A DNA stretch of 64,000 bases from Haemophilus paracuniculus (GCF_002015115.1 NZ_MUYA01000003.1:62001-126000), one strand, 5' to 3'. Counted from the first letter of the stretch, positions 1 to 10,384 are shown. The notes: generated from the sequence alone by a model not told the origin. Numbers and translations: made by a program.

Positions 1-164
1 CAAATGGCGAACGCCACGATCTTGCCGTTTTCGCTATATTTGAGGTTGAGATAACGCTCGCCTTGATTGTTGAGCAACGTGCCTTTGGTCCACGGTACAA
101 GGTGAGCGGCTTGTTCAATTTCAAACAGGCGATCAAAATCCGCAGGCTCAATCGGGCTAATCAT
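1..164 (-). CDS. rimI: Ribosomal protein S18-alanine N-acetyltransferase RimI (partial)
   Basis: Only the first 54 codons are inside the window; the gene runs off the left edge. The N-terminus MISPIEPADFDRLFEIEQAA followed by a VPWTKGTL stretch matches the start of RimI, a GNAT-fold enzyme that acetylates the N-terminal alanine of ribosomal protein S18. Its ATG overlaps the TGA of holD (ATGA), so the two are translationally coupled, as in the E. coli holD-rimI pair. The call rests on this N-terminal region and the neighbour; the acetyl-CoA binding motif lies outside the window. Confidence 0.8.
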   Translation of the reverse strand, partial: MISPIEPADFDRLFEIEQAAHLVPWTKGTLLNNQGERYLNLKYSENGKIVAFAI

Positions 165-580
165 TCGTTTTCCTCAAAATGGTGGCAAAATGGTTGCATT
201 TGTTGCCAAAGTTGGCGTTTTTGGCTGGATTTTGCGAGATCTTGCCAACTTTGATGATGCCAAATGGTGTGATCGGCAAATTTTTGGCGGAATCTCACCG
301 CTTGATCTTCGCCCATAATCAGCCAAAAAATCGGTTGATGATCAAAATGTAGTCGCAACGACTGTTCCAAATCGCCATAAAAATAGTAGTTCGGTTGCAG
401 TTGCAAGGTGCGTAAAATATCTTGAAACAGACCGCTTGTTTGGCGATTTTCCTCGCTCACCACCACCAATTTCACCTGCGGATCAAGCCGAATTTGGGCA
501 TCGCCTTTCAGCACTTGCGGTTTGGCAAGCACCCATTGCGGAATGTTCATTTCGTGTAGCAATAAATCTCGGCGGTTCAT
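161..580 (-). CDS. holD: DNA polymerase III psi subunit HolD
   Basis: Psi subunit of the DNA polymerase III clamp loader; in the family it joins chi to the tau/gamma complex and helps contact SSB. The protein is about 139 aa (E. coli 137) and begins MNRRDLLLHEMNIPQW, a typical HolD start, with the conserved LVVVSEE and FW-LIMGED-like segments further on. An in-frame ATG five codons upstream (595) exists, but MNRRD is the usual family start and I prefer it. The gene diverges from rsmC and overlaps rimI by four bases, the same arrangement as in E. coli. Confidence 0.85.
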   Translation of the reverse strand: MNRRDLLLHEMNIPQWVLAKPQVLKGDAQIRLDPQVKLVVVSEENRQTSGLFQDILRTLQLQPNYYFYGDLEQSLRLHFDHQPIFWLIMGEDQAVRFRQKFADHTIWHHQSWQDLAKSSQKRQLWQQMQPFCHHFEENE

Positions 581-654
581 TTTTGAAATAGACAAGGGCA
601 GTCGGACAATAGATAATAAGCCCCAAATTATCCATTATCCCTCGTAAATTCGCA

Positions 655-1644
655 ATGATGAAATTAGAAAGTGAAGTTTTGGCACGCCATTTGCCCCTGT
701 TCGCCAACAAATCGGTGCTGTTATTTGGCGATGTGCGAGACCATTTCGCCGCCGAAATCCGCCCGCTGGCAAAAAGTGTCGCGGTGTTTAGCAGTTATTT
801 TGATGTAGCACGTTTCGATCCAACCATTGAATTTGGCATTGATTGCCACCTATCCGCCGATCTCGGAGTCTTTTATTGGACAAAAAACAAACAAGAGTGC
901 CAATATCAACTGCTGCAATGGCTTTCAGAAGCCTCAATCGGGCAGGAATTGTTGGTGATCGGCGAAAATCGTGCAGGGGTGCGTTCAGTGGAAAAAATGC
1001 TCGAACCCTTTGGCGAGATCGGCAAAATCGACTCGGCGCGCCGTTGTGGGCTTTACCATTTCAAATTGGATCAAGTGCCAGCGTTCGATCGCCAAAAATT
1101 CTGGAAATCCTACCGCTTGCAAAGCCTCAATGTGTTCGCCCTGCCTGCGGTGTTCAGCTCGGCGGAACTGGACGGCGGCACGCAGTTGCTACTTTCCACG
1201 TTCCACAAGGAAGATCGCCTAAACGGAAAAGTGCTGGATCTCGGCTGCGGGGCGGGCGTGATCGGGGCGAGCCTCAAACAGCAATTTCCGCAGATTGAGA
1301 TCACGATGTCCGACATTCACGCAATGGCGATTGAATCTAGCCGCTGCACCCTTGTGGAAAATCAACTCTCGGGCAGAGTGGTGGCGAGTGATGTGTTTTC
1401 GCACATTGACGAACGTTTTGACCTGATCGTCTCAAATCCCCCGTTCCACGACGGCATCGACACCGCCTACCGAGCGGTGCAAGAGCTGATCACCCAAGCC
1501 AAAAATCACCTCAACCGCGGCGGCGAATTACGCCTTGTCGCCAACGCTTTCCTACCTTACCCCGATCTACTCGACCAAGCCTTTGGCTCGCACAAAGTGC
1601 TGGCGAAGTCGAGTAAGTTTAAGGTTTATTCGGTAAAAGTTTGA
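655..1644 (+). CDS. rsmC: 16S rRNA m2G1207 methyltransferase RsmC
   Basis: SAM-dependent methyltransferase that modifies G1207 of 16S rRNA. It has 329 aa, close to E. coli RsmC (343). The N-terminal half is the degenerate, non-catalytic methyltransferase domain typical of RsmC. The C-terminal half has the SAM-binding motif VLDLGCGAGVIG near residue 192 and the catalytic NPPF (SNPPFHDG) near residue 259. Two adjacent ATGs (655 and 658) are possible starts. It is divergent from holD across about 75 bp, which must hold both promoters. Confidence 0.93.
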   Translation: MMKLESEVLARHLPLFANKSVLLFGDVRDHFAAEIRPLAKSVAVFSSYFDVARFDPTIEFGIDCHLSADLGVFYWTKNKQECQYQLLQWLSEASIGQELLVIGENRAGVRSVEKMLEPFGEIGKIDSARRCGLYHFKLDQVPAFDRQKFWKSYRLQSLNVFALPAVFSSAELDGGTQLLLSTFHKEDRLNGKVLDLGCGAGVIGASLKQQFPQIEITMSDIHAMAIESSRCTLVENQLSGRVVASDVFSHIDERFDLIVSNPPFHDGIDTAYRAVQELITQAKNHLNRGGELRLVANAFLPYPDLLDQAFGSHKVLAKSSKFKVYSVKV

Positions 1645-1648
1645 TTCA

Positions 1649-1680
1649 GCAAGGGGGCGGATTTTTAAAAATTTCCCCAA
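1649..1680 (+). repeat. Variant uptake-signal-like element (GCAAGGGGG core)
   Basis: Just after rsmC. The core GCAAGGGGG is followed by cGGATTT and AAAAATTTCCCC, the flank seen next to normal GCAAGCGGT elements in this window, but the core C is replaced by G. See the finding on the AAGGGGT variant. Confidence 0.4.
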
Positions 1681-1688
1681 CCAAAACA

Positions 1689-2822
1689 CTAATAACAAAA
1701 ATGCTGAATTAGCTTCCGTAGCAAATCCCTTGTCGGTTCGATAAATTGGCTATCTAAAAACTCATCGGGTTGGTGGGCTTGTTCGATTGAGCCAGGTCCT
1801 AGCACGAGGGTAGGGCAGAGTTGTTGAATAAAGGGGGCTTCGGTGCAGTAATTGACCGCTTCGCATTTTTCGCCGAGCAGTTTTTCCACCACTTGCACCA
1901 CTTGGGCGGAATGTTCGCATTCGTAACCTGGGATACCCTCGTGCAAGGCTCGGATTTCGATCCGATCCCCATACTGCTCGATCAGCGGTCGCAGATGTTG
2001 ATGCACCAATTCGTTCAGAGCATTGAGATCTAAATTCGGCAGCGGTCGTAGATCAAACTGCAATTCGCAACAGGCACAAATGCGGTTGATCGCATCGCCG
2101 CCGTGGATATTGCCGAAATTCATTGTGGGATAAGGTACTTGGAACAGCTCGTTGTGATATTTTTCCCGCAATAGATCCCGCATTTTCATCAGCTCGCTGG
2201 TGGCGTGGTGCATTACTTCAATCGCATTGATCCCACGGTCGGGATCGCTCGAATGCCCGCTTTTTCCCGTGATTCGCACCGCTTGTCCGATATGCCCTTT
2301 GTGGGCTCGGATTGGTTGTAGCGAAGTCGGCTCGCCGATAATCGCACAATCGGGGCGAATGTGGGTGTGTTGGGCGAAGGTTCTCGCCCCGAGCATTGTG
2401 GTTTCTTCATCGGCGGTGGCGAGAATGCGTAACGGCTTGCGTAAATTTTTCAGATCAAGCTGGCTGACCACATCCACGATAAAGGCGAAAAAGCCTTTCA
2501 TATCCGCTGTGCCTAAGCCGTAGAATTTGCCGTTTTTTTCCGTGAGTTGAAACGGGTCGAATGTCCATTTGCCTTCGTCAAACGGCACGGTGTCCGTGTG
2601 CCCTGCCAATAATAAACCGCCTTTGCCCTCGCCGTATGTGGCGAGTAGGTTATATTTCTCTCGGCTTCCCTCGACTTTGATGATCTCTGTTTTAAAGCCA
2701 TAATCGGCTAACCAACTGGCGAGAAGATCGATTAACGGCTTGTTGGATAAATCTTCACTCGCCACAAGGCTGCTAATGGTTGGCATTGCAATCAGTTGGC
2801 GGTAACGTTCGGTAAATTGCAT
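1689..2822 (-). CDS. argE: Acetylornithine deacetylase ArgE
   Basis: M20-family zinc aminoacylase that hydrolyses N-acetylornithine to ornithine in arginine synthesis. It has 377 aa (E. coli 383). Metal-ligand motifs are visible: GHTDTVP around residue 75, GTADMKG around 105-110 and the general-base ATADEET around 136-141. It starts 9 bp after the DUF998 membrane-protein gene, so the two are probably co-transcribed. The close relative DapE is a formal alternative, but length and motif context ([12 protein letters not shown]) fit ArgE better. Confidence 0.88.
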   Translation of the reverse strand: MQFTERYRQLIAMPTISSLVASEDLSNKPLIDLLASWLADYGFKTEIIKVEGSREKYNLLATYGEGKGGLLLAGHTDTVPFDEGKWTFDPFQLTEKNGKFYGLGTADMKGFFAFIVDVVSQLDLKNLRKPLRILATADEETTMLGARTFAQHTHIRPDCAIIGEPTSLQPIRAHKGHIGQAVRITGKSGHSSDPDRGINAIEVMHHATSELMKMRDLLREKYHNELFQVPYPTMNFGNIHGGDAINRICACCELQFDLRPLPNLDLNALNELVHQHLRPLIEQYGDRIEIRALHEGIPGYECEHSAQVVQVVEKLLGEKCEAVNYCTEAPFIQQLCPTLVLGPGSIEQAHQPDEFLDSQFIEPTRDLLRKLIQHFCY

Positions 2823-2831
2823 TGTTCCCCC

Positions 2832-3626
2832 TTATAGTGGCAGCGGTTTGCGTTGGGCAATCGCAAAGCCTGCCAAAATTTCCCAAATCATAATGGTATA
2901 AATGCTGATTCGTTCTAACATCGGGCTAAATTCGCTTTGCCAAAAGAGGGTCGTGATCACGCTAACAAAGCCGATAAAGCCTGCGATTAAGCTATATTTT
3001 TTGAAGTAGGCGAGTTTTGGATTTTTCAGCTCTAAGCCCGTAATTAGCAGGGTTAAGTTGCCGAATAAAAAGGTCAAACTTGCCCCCATACTTTGCAATC
3101 CGCCTGCGGTAAATTTGCCCCCTTTTGAGGTGGCGATTAGCATACAGCCCACCGAGAAGAACAAGGCGAATAACAAGCCGAACAAGCGGTATTTTCGGTC
3201 GGAAATATGGGAAATCCCCAAGGCATAAAGGAAGAAAAACAGTAAGGATTGAAACACAAATTGCGAATTCATTACCAACCAAAGGGGCGAGAGGGTAATC
3301 TCTTTTTCCTCAATCACTGTGCCGACTGGGGTTAATAATTCTAAGGTGGAATGGCGGAAGTAGGCGGTTAATCCCGCCTCGCTAAAACTGGCGGTAATCA
3401 ATTCGCCAAACAGATAATAGACCCCTAAAAAAGAGGCAAGCACCGCCAAACATTTGAGGAACAACGCACAACTTTTGCGAAAGCAAGGGTGCATTAAAAA
3501 AGGATAAACGGCAACGCCGAACGAACCGTCTTTAAAATAGGTATGCACTTTGTGCGAAATTTCCGCCGCTTTATTCAGTAGGCGAGTAATTTGTGGATGA
3601 TTGACCAGATTTTTAGCCCATTGCAT
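2832..3626 (-). CDS. DUF998-like integral membrane protein
   Basis: 264-aa hydrophobic protein with a short cytoplasmic N-terminus and roughly six transmembrane segments. Visible segments include the strings around FLKCLAVLASFLGVYYLF, FQSLLFFFLYALGI, LFGLLFALFFSVGCML, LTFLFGNLTLLITGL and IAGFIGFVSVITTLFW. The spacing and the polar SKGGKFTAGGLQSMGA loop resemble DUF998 proteins, whose biochemical role is not established. It lies directly upstream of argE (9 bp), probably in one transcript. The family call is from recollection of pattern, so moderate. Confidence 0.55.
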   Translation of the reverse strand: MQWAKNLVNHPQITRLLNKAAEISHKVHTYFKDGSFGVAVYPFLMHPCFRKSCALFLKCLAVLASFLGVYYLFGELITASFSEAGLTAYFRHSTLELLTPVGTVIEEKEITLSPLWLVMNSQFVFQSLLFFFLYALGISHISDRKYRLFGLLFALFFSVGCMLIATSKGGKFTAGGLQSMGASLTFLFGNLTLLITGLELKNPKLAYFKKYSLIAGFIGFVSVITTLFWQSEFSPMLERISIYTIMIWEILAGFAIAQRKPLPL

Positions 3627-3731
3627 ATTGATCTTCTTATGATGAAAAGCGAAAAAGGTAAGAGATTAAGGAGCATAATTTACCACAAAAAGCGGCGGCG
3701 TGAATAATCAAATTTTTTAGGCAACATCGCC

Positions 3732-3770
3732 GTTGCAAGCGGTCAGATTCCCTAAAATTTTTCTTATTTT
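3732..3770 (+). repeat. Uptake signal sequence, single copy with full flank
   Basis: TTGCAAGCGGTCAGATT followed by TAAAATTTTTC, a good example of the extended Actinobacillus-type uptake element in this genome. It lies in the gap before pgsA. Confidence 0.7.
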
Positions 3771-3844
3771 GTTGGCTTTTAGCTTTCATCTTCGCCGATG
3801 TTCTACTAAAATATCGCCATTCTTTTCCCGATCATCAACCTTGA

Positions 3845-4393
3845 ATGAAACTCAACATTCCAACCTACCTCACACTGTTTCGAGTGGTGCTGATTCCGCT
3901 GTTTGTGATTGCTTTTTACCTGCCCGTCAGCTACGCCCCCGAAATTACCACGTTGATTTTTTTTATTGCCTGCATTACCGACCTGTTTGACGGCTTTCTC
4001 GCCCGAAAATTAAACCAAACCACCCGCTTGGGGGCGTTTTTAGACCCCGTGGCAGACAAAGTATTAGTGGCGATTGCGTTGGTGTGTGTGGTGGAATATT
4101 ACCACGTCTGGTGGATCACCATTCCCGCAGGGATTATGATTTCCCGCGAAATCATCATTTCCGCCCTGCGTGAATGGATGGCAGAACTCGGCGAACGTGC
4201 CAGCGTAGCGGTATCCATTTGGGGAAAAGTCAAAACCACCGCCCAAATGCTTGCCCTCGGAGGCTTGCTCTGGCGACAAAGTTTCGCAATGGAAGTGCTT
4301 GCCTTTATCCTACTCTATGTCGCCGCCATTTTAACCCTGTGGTCAATGTTCCAATACCTCAAAGCCTCGAAGCAGAGTTTGCTGAAACCTTAA
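3845..4393 (+). CDS. pgsA: CDP-diacylglycerol--glycerol-3-phosphate 3-phosphatidyltransferase PgsA
   Basis: Makes phosphatidylglycerol phosphate from CDP-diacylglycerol and glycerol-3-phosphate in the inner membrane. 182 aa (E. coli 182). It carries the CDP-alcohol phosphotransferase signature DG-x2-AR-x8-G-x3-D-x3-D as DGFLAR...[10 protein letters not shown], with several hydrophobic helices. ATG at 3845 gives the normal N-terminus [18 protein letters not shown]. In E. coli pgsA follows uvrC; here it precedes uvrC on the same strand, separated by a structured repeat. Confidence 0.95.
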   Translation: MKLNIPTYLTLFRVVLIPLFVIAFYLPVSYAPEITTLIFFIACITDLFDGFLARKLNQTTRLGAFLDPVADKVLVAIALVCVVEYYHVWWITIPAGIMISREIIISALREWMAELGERASVAVSIWGKVKTTAQMLALGGLLWRQSFAMEVLAFILLYVAAILTLWSMFQYLKASKQSLLKP

Positions 4394-4473
4394 ATCTTCG
4401 TTCTAATCGGGGCATAATTGTTCAACATTTTAGTGAAAATGCTCGAACAATTTCCCCGTCATTTTGCGTTGAG

Positions 4474-4560
4474 CGATTTCGTTAATTTCAAGAACGATTT
4501 GTACTGTTTGAGCTTGCGAAGCAAGCGAGTTTACAAATCGTTCGTAGAAATTAGAAATCG
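4474..4560. repeat. Nested inverted-repeat element between pgsA and uvrC
   Basis: Long imperfect stem. CGATTTC (4474-4480), AATTTC (4484-4489) and GAACGATTTGTA (4492-4503) pair with TACAAATCGTTC (4532-4543), GAAATT (4547-4552) and GAAATCG (4554-4560). A small inner hairpin CTTGC-GAA-GCAAG (4513-4525) sits in the loop. A weak open reading frame over it looks like noise. This is probably a dispersed palindromic repeat or a structured 3' UTR. Confidence 0.6.
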
Positions 4561-4600
4561 GCGAAACAAAAGCAAAATGTTCGGGGTCGCCTTTCTTTTG

Positions 4601-4634
4601 GTTACTTTTCTTTGGCGAAGCAAAGAAAAGTAAC
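4601..4634. repeat. Perfect 14-bp inverted repeat ahead of uvrC
   Basis: GTTACTTTTCTTTG and its exact complement CAAAGAAAAGTAAC flank a GCGAAG loop. The preceding bases read CCTTTCTTTTG. No U-tract follows on the plus strand, so it is not a standard terminator. It sits 40 bp behind the nested repeat at 4474-4560 and may belong to the same element. Confidence 0.65.
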
Positions 4635-4682
4635 AATCTTAAACAAGCGGTAAGATCTTAAATTTTTTTTATAAAACAAAAT

Positions 4683-6521
4683 ATGACCACCACCTTCGAT
4701 CCCAAATCCTTCCTCGCCGATGTTCCCCACCTACCAGGTGTGTACCGAATGTACGACAGCAAAGGCACGATTATTTATGTCGGCAAGGCGAAAGATTTGA
4801 AAAAACGGCTGTCGAGTTATTTTCGTAGCCAGTTGGCGAGCCGTAAAACGGAAGCCTTGGTCGCCCATATCGCCCATATTGAAACCACTATCACTCACTC
4901 GGAAACTGAGGCGTTACTGCTCGAACATAACTACATCAAGGAAAATCAGCCGAAATATAACGTGCTGTTGCGTGATGATAAATCTTATCCCTATATTCTG
5001 CTGACCAAACATCAACACCCTCGCATTGTCAGTTTTCGTGGCTCGAAAAAGGTAGCGGGCGAGTATTTCGGTCCTTACCCCAACGCAGGGGCGGTGCGGG
5101 AAACCTTGAATTTGTTGCAAAAATTGTTCCCGATTCGCCAATGTGAGGATAGCTACTACAAAAACCGCTCTCGCCCCTGTTTGCAATATCAAATCGGGCG
5201 TTGCCTCGCCCCTTGCATTGAGGGCTATTGCACGCAGGCGGAATACGATCAGCAGGTGCAATTTGCCCGACTTTTCTTGCAGGGCAAGGATCAGCAGGTG
5301 ATCGAGCATTTGATCCAAAAAATGGAAAACGCCGCCGAAAATCTGGATTTTGAGGGGGCGGCTCGCTTTCGGGATCAGATACAAGCGGTGCGATCCGTGC
5401 AAGAAAAGCAGTTTGTTTCCAACGAGCGGCTGGACGATCTCGACATCATTTCCATTGCCTATCAACACGGCATTGCTTGTGTGCATATTCTGTTTGTACG
5501 ACACGGCAAGGTACTGGGCAACCGCAGCTATTTCCCGAAAGTGCCGAACAATACCGATTTAACCGAGCTTGCCGATACCTTCGTGGGGCAATTTTATTTG
5601 CAGATGAACCAACATCGCACCGTGCCGAATCAAATTGTGATCGACCAACCGTTGAGCGAAGCGGTGGCTTTGGCACAATTATTGAGTGAACAGGCAGGGC
5701 ATAAAGTTACTATTCAAGACAAGGTGCGAGGCGAAAAAAGCCGTTATCTCGCCCTTGCCAAAACCAACGCGGAAGTGGCACTCGCCCTGCAACTCAAACA
5801 AGAGAGCCAAATTCAGGCACGCTATCAAGCCTTGCAAGAACTGTTGCAACTGCCTGAAATCAAGCGAATGGAATGTTTTGACATCAGCCACACAATGGGC
5901 AATCAAACGGTGGCGTCCTGCGTGGTGTTCGACCAAAACGGCATTTTGAAATCCGATTACCGCCGTTTCAACATTGAGGGCATTACGGGCGGCGATGATT
6001 ATGCGGCAATGGAACAGGCGTTGCTGAAACGCTACGACAAACCGCTTCCGCCCGAAAAAATCCCCGACATCATTTTTATTGACGGTGGCAAAGGGCAGTT
6101 AAACCGAGCGTTGGCGACCTTTGAAAATTTGAAGGTGGAATGGGACAAACGCAAGCCGTTGCTGATTGGCGTGGCGAAAGGGGTGAAACGCAAGGCAGGG
6201 CTGGAAACCTTGATTATCAGCAAGTGGGATAAAGAAATTCACCTACCGCCCGACAATCTGGCGTTGCATTTGATCCAACAAATTCGAGACGAAGCCCACA
6301 ACCACGCGATTACAGGACACCGCAAAAAACGCCAAAAAGCCTTTACCGAAAGCGGTTTAGAAGCGATTGCAGGCGTGGGGGCAAAACGCCGCCAAGCCCT
6401 GCTCAAATACCTCGGCGGAATGCAAGGGGTCAAATCCGCCACCCTCGAAGAAATCCAATCCGTCCCGGGTATTTCCAAAGCACTGGCGGAAGTGATTTTT
6501 GATACCTTGCAGAATGAGTAG
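4683..6521 (+). CDS. uvrC: Excinuclease ABC subunit UvrC
   Basis: Makes the two incisions flanking DNA damage in nucleotide excision repair. 612 aa (E. coli 610). Domains in order: GIY-YIG nuclease at the N-terminus (PGVYRMY...[13 protein letters not shown]), a cysteine-bearing segment ([14 protein letters not shown]), a UVR/UvrB-interaction coiled region near residue 205-240, the RNase H-like endonuclease domain ([17 protein letters not shown]) and C-terminal helix-hairpin-helix motifs ([21 protein letters not shown]). ATG at 4683 is a natural start. Confidence 0.97.
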   Translation: MTTTFDPKSFLADVPHLPGVYRMYDSKGTIIYVGKAKDLKKRLSSYFRSQLASRKTEALVAHIAHIETTITHSETEALLLEHNYIKENQPKYNVLLRDDKSYPYILLTKHQHPRIVSFRGSKKVAGEYFGPYPNAGAVRETLNLLQKLFPIRQCEDSYYKNRSRPCLQYQIGRCLAPCIEGYCTQAEYDQQVQFARLFLQGKDQQVIEHLIQKMENAAENLDFEGAARFRDQIQAVRSVQEKQFVSNERLDDLDIISIAYQHGIACVHILFVRHGKVLGNRSYFPKVPNNTDLTELADTFVGQFYLQMNQHRTVPNQIVIDQPLSEAVALAQLLSEQAGHKVTIQDKVRGEKSRYLALAKTNAEVALALQLKQESQIQARYQALQELLQLPEIKRMECFDISHTMGNQTVASCVVFDQNGILKSDYRRFNIEGITGGDDYAAMEQALLKRYDKPLPPEKIPDIIFIDGGKGQLNRALATFENLKVEWDKRKPLLIGVAKGVKRKAGLETLIISKWDKEIHLPPDNLALHLIQQIRDEAHNHAITGHRKKRQKAFTESGLEAIAGVGAKRRQALLKYLGGMQGVKSATLEEIQSVPGISKALAEVIFDTLQNE

Positions 6522-6550
6522 AGAAATTTTCAAAATCCCACCCCTTGCAA
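6522..6550 (-). repeat. Variant uptake-signal-like element (GCAAGGGGT core)
   Basis: Read on the minus strand: GCAAGGGGTGGGATTTTG then AAAATTTCTC. The flank matches normal uptake elements but the core is AAGGGGT in place of AAGCGGT. It lies in the short gap between the convergent uvrC and pepA genes. Confidence 0.5.
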
Positions 6551-6556
6551 TGATCG

Positions 6557-8053
6557 CTAACCTTCCACTCGGTTAATCAAAAACTGGGTCAGTAACGGCA
6601 CGGGTCTGCCCGTTGCACCTTTTGTCACACCCGATTTCCACGCTGTGCCTGCGATGTCGAGGTGTGCCCAGTGGTATTTTTTGGTGAAGTTTGACAGGAA
6701 TTGCCCTGCGGTGATTGCACCGCCCAAACGTCCGCCGATGTTGGCGAGGTCGGCGAAGTTGGATTTGAGCTGTTCTTGATATTCCTCGCCGAGGGGTAAT
6801 CGCCACGCTTTGTCGTCCGCTTGTTCAGCGGCGTTGAGTAGCTCGTGGGCGAGTGGGTTGTGGGTGGACATCAATCCGCTGTTGTGCGAGCCGAGGGCGA
6901 TCATACAAGCCCCCGTGAGGGTGGCGATATCGATCACCAATTCTGGCTCAAAGCGTTCCACATAGGTTAAGGTGTCGCAGAGTACCAAACGCCCCTCGGC
7001 GTCGGTGTTCAACACTTCCACGGTCAAGCCCGACATTGTGGTCAGAATATCGCCAGGGCGGTAAGCGTTGCCGTCCGCCATATTTTCGCAACCAGCCAAC
7101 ACGCCGATTACATTGAGCGGTAAATTCATTTCGGCAATCGCTTTCATCGTGCCGTAAACAGACGCCGCACCGCCCATATCGTATTTCATTTCGTCCATAC
7201 TCTCGGCAGGTTTGATCGAGATCCCGCCCGAATCGAAGGTTAGCCCCTTGCCGACCAACACAATCGGTTTGGCATTTTTGTCGGGGTGATTTTTGTATTC
7301 GATAATCGACATAAACGCCTCGTTGTGGCTGCCACGCGAGACGGCAAGATAGGCGTTCATTCCCTCTTTCGCCATTATTTTTTCATCAATAATGGTCGTT
7401 TTGATCGTGCTGTACTCTTTTGCCAAACCTTTGGCAAGTTCGGCAAGATAGGCGGGGTTGCACACATTTGGCGGGCAGTTCGCCACATTTTTGGCGAAAT
7501 TCACGCCACAAGCCACCGCTTTGCCCTGCTCAACGGCTCGTTCCGCTTCGGCAAGTTCTTTGCGATTTGCCACGTTGAACACCATTTTTTTCAGCTCACG
7601 GCGAACTTCGGGCTTAATGCTTTTGAAATCGTTGTAGGCGTAAAGGCTTTCGTGGATCGCCTCAATCGCAAAACGCACGTTCCAGTAGGTTGAACGCCCT
7701 TTGACGTGCAATTCGGTCAAGAAACTGACCGCTTCCATTGAGCCAGTTTCCTGCAACACTTGCACCGATTTTTGGATAATTTGCTTATATTGACGCTCGT
7801 TCAGCTCACGCTCTTTACCACAGCCGACCAGTAAAACGCGATCCGCCAACACATTCGGCACGCTATGCAATAGCAAGGTTTGCCCTGCTTTGCCCTCTAA
7901 GTATCCCCGTCTTAACAAGCCACTCAAATAGCCCTCGCTCAGTTGGTCGAGTTGCTCGGCAGCGGCGGATAAACGGCGGCTTTCATACACGCCCACCACC
8001 ACGCACGCGGTGCGTTGTTTTTCAACGCTACCATTTTTTACACTAAATTCCAT
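6557..8053 (-). CDS. pepA: Leucyl aminopeptidase (cytosol aminopeptidase) PepA
   Basis: M17 di-metal aminopeptidase; in E. coli PepA is also a DNA-binding accessory protein. With ATG at 8053, preceded by GAGAGGAATT, the protein is 498 aa (E. coli 503). The longer in-frame extension to 8134 has no comparable ribosome-binding site and would add a non-family N-terminus. The M17 signature NTDAEGRL lies near residue 347, and [11 protein letters not shown] and KYDMGGAA carry metal and catalytic residues. It diverges from lptF across a region with a paired uptake sequence, as in E. coli. Confidence 0.95.
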   Translation of the reverse strand: MEFSVKNGSVEKQRTACVVVGVYESRRLSAAAEQLDQLSEGYLSGLLRRGYLEGKAGQTLLLHSVPNVLADRVLLVGCGKERELNERQYKQIIQKSVQVLQETGSMEAVSFLTELHVKGRSTYWNVRFAIEAIHESLYAYNDFKSIKPEVRRELKKMVFNVANRKELAEAERAVEQGKAVACGVNFAKNVANCPPNVCNPAYLAELAKGLAKEYSTIKTTIIDEKIMAKEGMNAYLAVSRGSHNEAFMSIIEYKNHPDKNAKPIVLVGKGLTFDSGGISIKPAESMDEMKYDMGGAASVYGTMKAIAEMNLPLNVIGVLAGCENMADGNAYRPGDILTTMSGLTVEVLNTDAEGRLVLCDTLTYVERFEPELVIDIATLTGACMIALGSHNSGLMSTHNPLAHELLNAAEQADDKAWRLPLGEEYQEQLKSNFADLANIGGRLGGAITAGQFLSNFTKKYHWAHLDIAGTAWKSGVTKGATGRPVPLLTQFLINRVEG

Positions 8054-8100
8054 AATTCCTCTCGTGATTTTTTGGGTTGAAAAGGGTATCATTACGCTTT

Positions 8101-8150
8101 TTGCAAGCGGTCGGATTTGACAAAATTTCCGCAAAACCCACCGCTTGCAA
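8101..8150. repeat. Inverted pair of uptake signal sequences in the pepA-lptF divergent region
   Basis: TTGCAAGCGGT (8101-8111) and ACCGCTTGCAA (8140-8150) are exact complements. They flank a segment with the usual CGGATTT and AAAATTTCC flank. The pair sits between divergent genes, so it is not a gene-end terminator. Confidence 0.8.
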
Positions 8151-8216
8151 GCCTGCTAAAACTACCCCCTTGCACAAAAATTGCAAGTGATAAATTGTAA
8201 AAATGAGAATTTTATC

Positions 8217-9314
8217 GTGATTTTAAGTCGTTATCTCACCAAAGAGATCTTTAAGAGCCAAATTGCTATACTTTTCATTCTGTTAATGATCTTCTTTTTT
8301 CAACAATTAGTGCGAGTGTTGAGTTCTGCCGTGAGCGGCAAAGTGCCGACCGATTTGGTGGTTAGCCTGCTCGGGCTGGGAATGCCCGCCCTCTCGCAAC
8401 TGATTTTGCCGATTTCCCTTTATTTTGCTCTGGTGCTGACCTTAGGGCGATTCTATGCGGAAAGTGAAATTACCGTAATGCGAGCCTGCGGTGTGGGGCA
8501 ACGTTTATTAGTGAAAGTAGCGTTGTTTTTGTCGATCTTTACCACCGCCCTTGCGGTTTACAATGCCTTTTGGCTAACCCCGTGGGCAACCAATAAACAG
8601 AGCGAAATGCTTGCGGAAGCCAAAGCCAATCCCCGTTTTAGTGCGTTGAGTGCAGGTCAATTTATGACCGCAGGGGGCTATGTGCTGTTTATTGATAACA
8701 TCACGAATAACAAAATTAACGATATTTTCGTGTTCCAGCCGACTCAACAGAAGAAAAATCGCCCGTCCGTGGTGGTTGCTGAATCGGGCGAATTGCAAGG
8801 CTTACCGAATGGTGATCAACTGCTCACCCTTGAAAATAGCACCCGCTACGAGGGCACGCCAAAAACGGCGGACTTCCGAATTTCCCGCTTCGACACCTAC
8901 ACCGCCTATTTGGGCTATCAAGATGCAAACTCGGACGAAAAATTAGTGCAACGTGCCGATTTCAACACCCTCTGGAAAGATAATTCCAAAGAGGCAAAAG
9001 CGGAATTTCAGTGGCGATTAGCCTTGATTTTCGCCGTGCCGTTACTCGCTTTAATCGCCGTGCCATTAAGTAGCGTAAACCCTCGTCAGGGGCGATTTGG
9101 CAAAATCGTGCCAGCGATTTTGGTCGGCTTAATTTACTTTTTATTGCAAAGTTCCCTCAAATCTTCGGGGGCTTCGGGCAAAATCGACCCAACCCTGCTA
9201 ATGCCGTTGGTGTCGGTGGGCTTTTTGTTGCTCGGTATTTTGTTGAACTCTTGGGATAGCAAATGGATGTCGAAATTGCGTTATGCGTTTTCAAGTAAAA
9301 AGGCGGTAGCATAA
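8217..9314 (+). CDS. lptF: LPS export ABC permease LptF
   Basis: Inner-membrane permease of the LptB2FG transporter that extracts LPS and passes it to LptC/A. GTG at 8217 gives [15 protein letters not shown], the usual LptF start and 365 aa (E. coli 366). A longer in-frame TTG start at 8181 would add atypical residues. Three N-terminal transmembrane helices, a periplasmic beta-jellyroll domain (about residues 130-260) and three C-terminal helices are apparent. lptG follows after one base. Confidence 0.93.
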   Translation: MILSRYLTKEIFKSQIAILFILLMIFFFQQLVRVLSSAVSGKVPTDLVVSLLGLGMPALSQLILPISLYFALVLTLGRFYAESEITVMRACGVGQRLLVKVALFLSIFTTALAVYNAFWLTPWATNKQSEMLAEAKANPRFSALSAGQFMTAGGYVLFIDNITNNKINDIFVFQPTQQKKNRPSVVVAESGELQGLPNGDQLLTLENSTRYEGTPKTADFRISRFDTYTAYLGYQDANSDEKLVQRADFNTLWKDNSKEAKAEFQWRLALIFAVPLLALIAVPLSSVNPRQGRFGKIVPAILVGLIYFLLQSSLKSSGASGKIDPTLLMPLVSVGFLLLGILLNSWDSKWMSKLRYAFSSKKAVA

Positions 9315-9315
9315 G

Positions 9316-10383
9316 ATGAATGTTTTAGAGCGTTATATTAGTCGCACCATTTTAGCCTCAATTATGATGACCCTGCTTTTCCTGATCGGAATGGGCGGGA
9401 TCATAAAATTTATTGAGGAATTTCGTGATGTGGGCGTGGGGAAATATGACGGCTTGCACGCCGCTTACTACACCCTTTTAACCATTCCGAAAGATATTGA
9501 AACCTTTTTCCCGATTGCCGCACTGATCGGCTCACTGTTGGGCTTAGGGCAACTCGCCAGCCGTAGCGAATTGGTGGTAATGCAGGCTTCGGGTTTTTCC
9601 CGTTTTCGGATCGGGTTAGCGGTAATGAAAACCGCCATTCCGCTGGTGATTTTAACAATGGTAATGGGCGAATGGGGCGTGCCGCAAACGGAACAATTTG
9701 CTCGTAATATGCGTTCAATCGCCCAAAGCGGTGGCTCAATGCTTGCCACCAAAGGCGGCTTTTGGGCGAAAGACGGCAATCAATTCGTTTACATCAACCG
9801 TATCAATAACGAACGGAATTTGAGTAATGTGTTGATTTACCAATTTGATCAACGTGAGTTGAAATCAATGTTACAGGCCAAAAGTGCCACCTTTGATAAC
9901 AACCAATGGACGTTAAAAGGCGTGGAAAAAGCGGTGATTAGCCCTGAAAAAATCGAACAACGCAAAGAAAAAGATCAGAAATGGCAAACCAGCCTTACCC
10001 CGAGCAAATTGGGGGTCGTTTCCCTCAAACCAGAATCCCTTTCGATTTCGGGCTTGGCGGATTATGTCGGCTTTTTGAAAGATACGGGGCAGGATTCCAA
10101 GCGGTTTGAAATTACCTTTTGGCGGAAACTTTTCCAACCGATCTCAATGGCGGTAATGATGTTATTGGCGATCTCGTTTATTTTCGGGCCACTACGCAGT
10201 TCCACCACGGGGGCGAAAATTGTGATCGGCATTATGGCGGGCTTTGCGTTCTATGTGGCGGACATCGTATTCGGCAACATTAGCCTAATTGTGTCGTGGC
10301 TGCCTGTGCCAGTCGGGGCATTGATTCCAAGTTTCATCTGCCTTGCGATTGTCTGGTGGCTACTCGCCAAAAAACGAGATTAA
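9316..10383 (+). CDS. lptG: LPS export ABC permease LptG
   Basis: Partner permease of LptF in LPS export. 355 aa (E. coli 360). The N-terminus MNVLERYISRTILASI is typical of LptG. Membrane helices occupy the N-terminal third and the C-terminus, around a periplasmic jellyroll. It follows lptF by one base and is followed one base later by yjbR, so the three are probably one transcript. Confidence 0.94.
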   Translation: MNVLERYISRTILASIMMTLLFLIGMGGIIKFIEEFRDVGVGKYDGLHAAYYTLLTIPKDIETFFPIAALIGSLLGLGQLASRSELVVMQASGFSRFRIGLAVMKTAIPLVILTMVMGEWGVPQTEQFARNMRSIAQSGGSMLATKGGFWAKDGNQFVYINRINNERNLSNVLIYQFDQRELKSMLQAKSATFDNNQWTLKGVEKAVISPEKIEQRKEKDQKWQTSLTPSKLGVVSLKPESLSISGLADYVGFLKDTGQDSKRFEITFWRKLFQPISMAVMMLLAISFIFGPLRSSTTGAKIVIGIMAGFAFYVADIVFGNISLIVSWLPVPVGALIPSFICLAIVWWLLAKKRD

Positions 10384-10384
10384 G

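Noticed and set aside
4418..4633. 71-codon frame over the pgsA-uvrC repeat
   Set aside because: Falls on the inverted repeats; the product has no domain and the reading is explained by palindromic DNA.
4914..5504. 196-codon frame antisense to uvrC
   Set aside because: Shadow of the conserved UvrC coding sequence; no ribosome-binding site or family resemblance.
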